In this document: positions 59,536 through 64,000 of the stretch, one piece after another
Layout: every line of letters starts with the position of its first letter
Numbering within the stretch: the stretch's first letter is position 1
Source: JAVVHE01 sp038238915
Lineage (GTDB): Bacteria; Pseudomonadota; Alphaproteobacteria; Sphingomonadales; Sphingomonadaceae
Direction: 5' to 3'
NCBI GenBank assembly: GCA_038238915.1
Contig: JBBSFH010000009.1
Span: 62,001 to 126,000, forward strand
Length of the DNA: 64,000 nucleotides
The notes under the pieces: generated by a model
The model's input: only the letters and a program-made list of their open reading frames with translations
Databases searched by the model: none
Told to the model about the DNA's origin: nothing
Made by a program: the position numbers and the translations under genes

Positions 59536-61059
59536 ATGGATGAAATGACCACCGAATCGAAACCAGTCATTTTTCGACCTTTTGGCGCGCTCGTCGCGCG
59601 GCTCGCGCGCGGCGTGGATCACGAACCAGTATACAAGCATCTCGTCGAACAGGGCTCGGTGTCGGGCCGGTATATCCTCTTGACCTTCCTCTCCGCCGCG
59701 ATCGCCATTCTCGGCCTGCTTCTGTCCTCGCCCGCAGTCATCATCGGCGCGATGCTCGTCTCGCCGCTGATGGGGCCGATCATCCTCCTGGGCCTGAGCT
59801 TCTGGCGCGTGGACTGGGGCTCGACGCGGCGGGCGGTGGCGAGCTTGCTCGTCGGCTTCGCGGTCGCCTTCGCGGTCGCAGCGCTGCTCACCTGGATATC
59901 GCCGCTAAAGGAGCCGACGTCCGAGATACTGGCGAGGACGCGGCCCAACCTGCTTGACCTGCTGATTGCGGTGTTCTCGGGCGTGGCGGGCGCTTACGCG
60001 GTCGTGCGCGGGCGCGGCGAGACCGTGATCGGGGTCGCGATCGCGACCGCGTTGATGCCGCCGGTGGCGGCGGTCGGCTTCGGCGTCGGCATCGGCGACT
60101 GGCGCATCGCGGGTGGCGCGCTGCTGTTGTTCATGACCAACCTGATTGCAATCGCGCTCGCCGCGGCCGCGGTGGCCGCGCTGTTCGGCTTTCACCGCCC
60201 GGAAGGGCGGGGTTGGGTCGGGCACGTAGCGGTGCTCGCGATCTTGGCCGGACTGTGCGTCCCGCTCACCCTGTCGCTGCAGACGATCGTGCGCGAAAGC
60301 CGCGCGACGGTGCTGACGCACGAGCGGGTGAAGGAGATCTTTGGCCCGAAGGCTCGCTTGAGCGGGCTCACGGTGCGCGAAGAGGAAGGACGAACAAGCA
60401 TCGGTGGCCTCGTCGCGACGCCCAGGTTCGTTCGCACCGCGAACGGCGATCTCACACGGTGGCTGGCAGAAGCGCTCGGTCAGCCTGTCGATGTCGCGCT
60501 GGATCAGATCGTGCTCGCACATCCCGAGCGGTTGACGCAGCCCGTGGCGGCCCCGACGCCCAATTCCACGCGCGCAGCCCCGGACCCTGCACAGCAGACC
60601 GTGCAGTCTCTGCGCGATGCGGTCCCGTTTGCAACGCGCACGATTGCCTACGACCCCACGAGCGGGGCGAGCGTCGTGATGCTTGCGGCGCAGGACGGCC
60701 TCGACCTTCACGCAGCGCGCGTGCTCGAGGCGCGACTGCGAGAGCGTGACGGGTTGTCGGAAGTAACGGTGGTCCCGCCGGTGAGGTCGCTACCCCCCGC
60801 CCCGCTGACGATCGTGAACAAGGCACCCGTGTTCGGAACAGAACTCGATGATGCCACATGGGCCCTCGAGCGCTGGCAGGCGGTGCGGGTCCGGGCGTCT
60901 CTGTGCCACGCCCCAAGGGCAATACGCGGGCCGGTCAGCGCTCTGCTCACCGACCGTTTGAAGAACATGATTGCGGTGCTGGAAATGCCTAGCCGCTCGG
61001 CGTGCCGCGCACTGGGCGCGGCCGCGACCGCGCCCGCGCTCGTCCTCACGGCCGGCTGA
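59536..61059 (+). CDS. DUF389 membrane protein
   Basis: A 507-residue protein. The N-terminal half carries the DUF389 domain with SSPAVIIGAMLVSPLMGPI, GVAGAYAVVRGRGE and AIATALMPPVAAVGFG, in six or so membrane helices. The C-terminal 230 residues are soluble and less conserved, with VVMLAAQDGLDLHAARV and VVPPVRSLPP. Function is unknown. Starts at GTG 59515, ATG 59536 and ATG 59545 are all possible; the last is best spaced from a GGA. Confidence 0.82.
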   Translation: MDEMTTESKPVIFRPFGALVARLARGVDHEPVYKHLVEQGSVSGRYILLTFLSAAIAILGLLLSSPAVIIGAMLVSPLMGPIILLGLSFWRVDWGSTRRAVASLLVGFAVAFAVAALLTWISPLKEPTSEILARTRPNLLDLLIAVFSGVAGAYAVVRGRGETVIGVAIATALMPPVAAVGFGVGIGDWRIAGGALLLFMTNLIAIALAAAAVAALFGFHRPEGRGWVGHVAVLAILAGLCVPLTLSLQTIVRESRATVLTHERVKEIFGPKARLSGLTVREEEGRTSIGGLVATPRFVRTANGDLTRWLAEALGQPVDVALDQIVLAHPERLTQPVAAPTPNSTRAAPDPAQQTVQSLRDAVPFATRTIAYDPTSGASVVMLAAQDGLDLHAARVLEARLRERDGLSEVTVVPPVRSLPPAPLTIVNKAPVFGTELDDATWALERWQAVRVRASLCHAPRAIRGPVSALLTDRLKNMIAVLEMPSRSACRALGAAATAPALVLTAG

Positions 61060-61067
61060 GCCTCCGC

Positions 61068-61955
61068 ATGTCCCATCCAGCCTTAGCCTCGATCAGCTCG
61101 TATCGCCTCACCGCGACCGTCTCGTCGCTCGGTGCCGAACTGCGCAGCCTTGCCGACGCGCAGGGGCACCAGTTGCAGTGGGACGGGGATCCCGCGGTCT
61201 GGAGCGGACGCGCGCCGATCCTGTTTCCGGTGATCGGGATGCTCCAGGGAGGCTGCTACCGGCTGGGTGAGCGGCATTACCCGATGCCCAAGCACGGCTT
61301 TGCGCGGCACTCGACGTTCGAGGTCGTCGAGCACGCACCGCACGCCATCACGCTGCGGCTCGCGGCAAGCGATACAACCCGCGCCATCTACCCGTTCGAG
61401 TTCCAGCTCGACATCGCCTTCACGCTCGCCGCCGGCACGCTCGGCGTGAAGGCGACGATCGCCAACCGAGGCGACATATCCATGCCCGCGAGCTTCGGCT
61501 TCCATCCAGCGCTGCGCTGGCCGCTGCCGTTCGGCCAGCCGCGCGCCCAACACACCATCCGCTTCGCCGAGCCCGAGCCTGCGCCGGTCCGGCGCATCGA
61601 CCCGGGCGGCTTCCTCACGCCCGAGCTGCACCCGACTCCGGTGGTCGGCGACACGCTGGCGCTCCGCGACGATCTGTTCATCGACGACGCGCTGATCTTC
61701 GATCGCCTGTCCAGCCGCCGCGTCACCTATGGCGCAGCAGCCGGGCCCCGGATCGAGGTGTGCTTCGAGGATTTCCCGACGCTGGGCGTCTGGACCAAGC
61801 CCGGCGCAGGCTTCATCTGTATCGAGCCCTGGCAGGGCTTCTCCGATTCGGTCGGCTTCAGCGGCGACATCCGCGACAAGCCCGGCATCGCATTGATCGA
61901 CCCCGGTGCGAGCCTGCGTCTGGGCATGAGCATCGCGCTGCTGCCGGGGGAATGA
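61068..61955 (+). CDS. Aldose 1-epimerase family protein
   Basis: A 295-residue galactose-mutarotase-fold protein that probably interconverts sugar anomers. AELRSLADAQGHQLQWDGD, PKHGFARHSTFEV and FGFHPALRWPLP contain the conserved His residues; the Glu base near the end is probably in CIEPWQGFSDS. ATG 61068 follows the DUF389 stop by 8 bases, so the genes may be co-transcribed. The sugar is unknown. Confidence 0.85.
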   Translation: MSHPALASISSYRLTATVSSLGAELRSLADAQGHQLQWDGDPAVWSGRAPILFPVIGMLQGGCYRLGERHYPMPKHGFARHSTFEVVEHAPHAITLRLAASDTTRAIYPFEFQLDIAFTLAAGTLGVKATIANRGDISMPASFGFHPALRWPLPFGQPRAQHTIRFAEPEPAPVRRIDPGGFLTPELHPTPVVGDTLALRDDLFIDDALIFDRLSSRRVTYGAAAGPRIEVCFEDFPTLGVWTKPGAGFICIEPWQGFSDSVGFSGDIRDKPGIALIDPGASLRLGMSIALLPGE

Positions 61956-62098
61956 CGGGTGTCAGCGTCTTCGTAGAACAGCCGCCAATCGCGATCGGCG
62001 GTTTGCCCGACGGTCGCCTCTCTGGTGTTGACTTTGGCCCCGAATACCGGGTTTTCGCCAGCTATTCTTTCGAAAATTTACGCATCATGCTCGCGGGG

Positions 62099-62174
62099 TG
62101 GTGGAGCCGAGGGGGATCGAACCCCTGACCTCTGCAGTGCGATTGCAGCGCTCTCCCAGCTGAGCTACGGCCCC
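62099..62174 (-). tRNA. tRNA-Ala (anticodon CGC)
   Basis: The minus strand starts GGGGCCGTAGCTCAGCTGGG and ends with an encoded CCA. The anticodon arm is CTGCA-ATCGCAC-TGCAG, giving anticodon CGC; the T arm is GGTTCGATCCC. All arms fold, and 76 bases include CCA. Confidence 0.95.
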
Positions 62175-62183
62175 ATTTTCGAC

Positions 62184-62210
62184 GGGAGCGGCGGTATAAG
62201 CCGCCGTCCC
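62184..62210. promoter_or_regulatory. Hairpin between phhA and tRNA-Ala
   Basis: CGGCGG and CCGCCG arms, with further GGGA/TCCC pairing, enclose TATAAG. It sits after the phhA stop and just before the tRNA 5' end on the same strand. It may end phhA transcripts, but no T-run follows; alternatively it lies in the tRNA leader. Confidence 0.5.
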
Positions 62211-62228
62211 CCAGCTTGCAACCGCCGC

Positions 62229-63071
62229 TTAAGCGGCTTGCGCCATCGCAGGCAGGATGACCCGATCGCCCGGGATGAGCGCGCCGGGCGCGATATCGGG
62301 CAGGCGATCGAGTTCGGCGCACAGCGACACGAAGTCGGTCTCGAGCGTGCGGGCGAGGATGTCGGAGAAACTATCGAGCACCACGTACAGTGGCTGGATG
62401 TCGTTGGTGATATAGTCCGTGCGCAGAACGCGGGGCAGATCGAAGGCGATTCGATGCGGCACGTGCGATTCGAGCGCGTGCACGCTTTCGCCGTGGCTGG
62501 ACACGATGCCCGCGCCGTAGAGCTTGAGATCGCCATGTTCGCGCACCAGTCCGAACTCGATCGTATGCCAGTATAGCCGCGCCATCCGGCCAACCAGCGC
62601 GGGCTGGGCGCATGCGCGCTCGCCATAGGCCTGCAGGTAGGCGGCGAAGACCGGATCGGCCAGCAGCGGGACATGGCCGAACACATCGTGAAAAATGTCC
62701 GGCTCCTCCAGATAGTCGAGCTGATCGCGCCGCCGGATGAAGCGCCCCGCGACGAAGCGCTTGTTCGCCAGATGTTCGAAGAAGATCGCCTCGGGAACGA
62801 GGCCGGGAACACAGACCACCTCCCAGCCGGTGGCAGCACCGAGATGCGCGGACAGGCGCGCGAAATCGGGGATGCCGCCGCCCTCGGCACGCAGAATGTC
62901 GATCCCCGCAAGGTAGGGCGCGGCGGCGCGGCCGCGCAGCTGCTTTTCCTGGCGCGCGAACAGCAGATCCCAAACCGCATGCTCTTCGGCGGTATAGTCC
63001 GCCCAGCGCTGCGGAATCGTCCAGTCGGCTGCGGCGCCAGGTGGTGGTGAGCCGAGGATCGGGGCGGACAT
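62229..63071 (-). CDS. phhA: Phenylalanine 4-monooxygenase
   Basis: A 280-residue non-heme iron hydroxylase that turns phenylalanine into tyrosine with tetrahydropterin. Iron ligands are the two His in FHDVFGHVPLL and the Glu in YWHTIEFGL. ATG 63071 has GGAG seven bases upstream and gives the bacterial length; a frame open to 63233 adds an unconserved leader. The pterin recycling enzyme is not in the window. Confidence 0.94.
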   Translation of the reverse strand: MSAPILGSPPPGAAADWTIPQRWADYTAEEHAVWDLLFARQEKQLRGRAAAPYLAGIDILRAEGGGIPDFARLSAHLGAATGWEVVCVPGLVPEAIFFEHLANKRFVAGRFIRRRDQLDYLEEPDIFHDVFGHVPLLADPVFAAYLQAYGERACAQPALVGRMARLYWHTIEFGLVREHGDLKLYGAGIVSSHGESVHALESHVPHRIAFDLPRVLRTDYITNDIQPLYVVLDSFSDILARTLETDFVSLCAELDRLPDIAPGALIPGDRVILPAMAQAA

Positions 63072-63162
63072 GCGGGTCTCCGGGAACGGGGCGGCTTCAT
63101 GACGAGTTAAAGCACGCGGGACGAGCCTTGGGGCTACCCTAAATGCTTGAGTGGAGTCACCT

Positions 63163-63657
63163 ATGAAATTGTTCCCGGGACGTCGCGCCGCGCTCTCCTT
63201 TGCGTTGCTGGCATCGGTTTCGGCTTGCGCCACGACCGATCAATATGGCTACCAACAGCCTGCGGGCGACAAGGAGGTGGGCGGCACGGTGGCGGGCGCG
63301 ATTGCGGGGGGTGCGGCGGGTGCGCTGCTCGATCGCGGCTCGGGCTCGTCGATCGCCATCGGCGCGCTGTTGGGTGGGATTGTCGGCAATCGTGTGGGTG
63401 CGAGCGCGGACGAGCGCGACCGGCGCATGTGGGCCGAGGCCGAATATCGCTCGTTCGATTCGGGTGCGCCCTCCGATTGGCGCAATCCCGATACCGGCAG
63501 TTATGGCCGCGTGCTGCCGCGCGACGCGTATGACCGGGACGGCGAAACATGTCGTCAGTATGAGAGCGAAGTCACGATCCGCGGCCGCCGCGAGGTGCTG
63601 ACCGGGCTTGCCTGCCGCGACCGCGACGGTCGCTGGCGCGAGGTGCCGAGCGGTTAG
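63163..63657 (+). CDS. Glycine-zipper outer-membrane lipoprotein (17 kDa surface antigen type)
   Basis: A 164-residue lipoprotein. The signal peptide ends in a lipobox (ASVSAC), so the Cys near residue 18-19 would be lipid-modified. A glycine zipper follows (GGTVAGAIAGGAAGALL and AIGALLGGIVGN), then a C-terminal soluble domain with TCRQYESEVTIRG and GLACRDRDGRWREV. ATG 63163 is fixed by GGAG six bases upstream. It diverges from phhA and its stop overlaps the GNAT gene stop. Confidence 0.85.
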   Translation: MKLFPGRRAALSFALLASVSACATTDQYGYQQPAGDKEVGGTVAGAIAGGAAGALLDRGSGSSIAIGALLGGIVGNRVGASADERDRRMWAEAEYRSFDSGAPSDWRNPDTGSYGRVLPRDAYDRDGETCRQYESEVTIRGRREVLTGLACRDRDGRWREVPSG

Positions 63658-64000
63658 GATCGTCGCGGGATGACGAACGCGGCCGAGGGACGCACAAGCC
63701 CGATGCGCTCGTAGAAGCCGACTGCGGCGGGGGCGGCGATGAGGTTGAGCGTCGTATCCGGTCCCGCTGCGGCGTGCATGAAAGCGATGAGTGCGCGCCC
63801 GATCCCGGCACCCCCGTGGACGGGATCGACCGCGAGATCGGCCAAGTAGCAGTGCCAGGCAAAATCGGTGAGCGCGCGTGCAATACCGACGAGCTTTCCA
63901 TCGACGCGCGCGGTGGCGATCAGGCTGGTCTTGCGGAGCATCGCGGCGTCGCGCACCGCATCGGCGGCCGGTCTGCGCTCGGCGAGGCCTGATGCGCGCA
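63654..64000 (-). CDS. GNAT-family N-acetyltransferase, partial at the right edge
   Basis: The frame ends at 63654 and stays open to the right edge, so the start lies outside the window; 115 codons are present. The acetyl-CoA motif is LADLAVDPVHGGAGIGRAL, and FYERIGLVRP closes the fold. A short GTG start at 63956 is in frame, but residues before it (RASGLAERRPAADAV) look conserved for the family, so the gene is longer. The substrate is unknown. Confidence 0.85.
   Translation of the reverse strand, partial: RASGLAERRPAADAVRDAAMLRKTSLIATARVDGKLVGIARALTDFAWHCYLADLAVDPVHGGAGIGRALIAFMHAAAGPDTTLNLIAAPAAVGFYERIGLVRPSAAFVIPRRS

Noticed and set aside
1..64000. CRISPR arrays, insertion sequences, prophage or integrase genes
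   Set aside because: No regularly spaced direct repeats, transposase or integrase motifs were found; the only mobile-like elements are the short palindromic repeats.

Overview
This is a high-GC alphaproteobacterial chromosome segment, most likely from a sphingomonad (Sphingomonas/Novosphingobium/Sphingobium group). The main reason is a complete protocatechuate 4,5-cleavage (lig) pathway of the Sphingobium type. It also has sphingomonad-style palindromic repeats built on GTCATCCCGGGC, and tightly overlapped genes that often start with GTG or TTG. No insertion sequence, phage or CRISPR array was seen.

Left end (1-5.4 kb, minus strand): a four-gene operon (SDR, crotonase, acyl-CoA dehydrogenase, two-domain flavoenzyme) that looks like the aerobic CoA-thioester route for anthranilate (2-aminobenzoyl-CoA). 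The flavoenzyme runs off the left edge. Two palindromic repeats sit in this operon, and one is translated as the tail of the acyl-CoA dehydrogenase.

Aromatic and formate block (5.4-22.1 kb): ligK-ligU-ligI on the minus strand diverge from a LysR regulator with two HTH domains, which leads into DUF1932 dehydrogenase-ligJ-ligA-ligB-ligC-pobA-aldo/keto reductase. The last gene overlaps fdsG, so the lig genes run without a break into a NAD-dependent molybdenum formate dehydrogenase (fdsGBAD) with fdhD and mobA. Together they take 4-hydroxybenzoate to protocatechuate, then to pyruvate and oxaloacetate, and add formate oxidation. A formaldehyde pathway (frmA-fghA) lies at 55-57 kb; the pair would suit removal of methoxy-derived C1 units.

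Middle (22-31.7 kb): a broken HlyD adaptor fragment, topoisomerase IB, a J-domain protein, YggS, prepilin peptidase, a large patatin-like protein, tRNA-Gln, a WecA-like sugar-phosphate transferase, UDP-glucuronate 4-epimerase, a YdcF/SanA protein and a DsrE-like protein.

Glycan locus (31.8-36.6 kb): a GT4 glycosyltransferase that seems to start at AUC, diverging from a GT4 plus alpha/alpha-toroid fusion followed by a GH130 protein. This is the best candidate here for an incompletely described system.

Right half (36.6-64 kb): mostly housekeeping. It includes 3-hydroxyisobutyrate dehydrogenase, Bax-inhibitor-1 protein, ApbC/Mrp, HflK-HflC, a DegP protease, an orphan sensor kinase, phosphoglycolate phosphatase, GlmU-GlmS, lytic transglycosylase, DapA-SmpB-RlmN, formaldehyde detoxification, a CPA1 antiporter, a DUF389 protein, an aldose epimerase, tRNA-Ala, phenylalanine hydroxylase, a glycine-zipper lipoprotein and a GNAT protein cut by the right edge.
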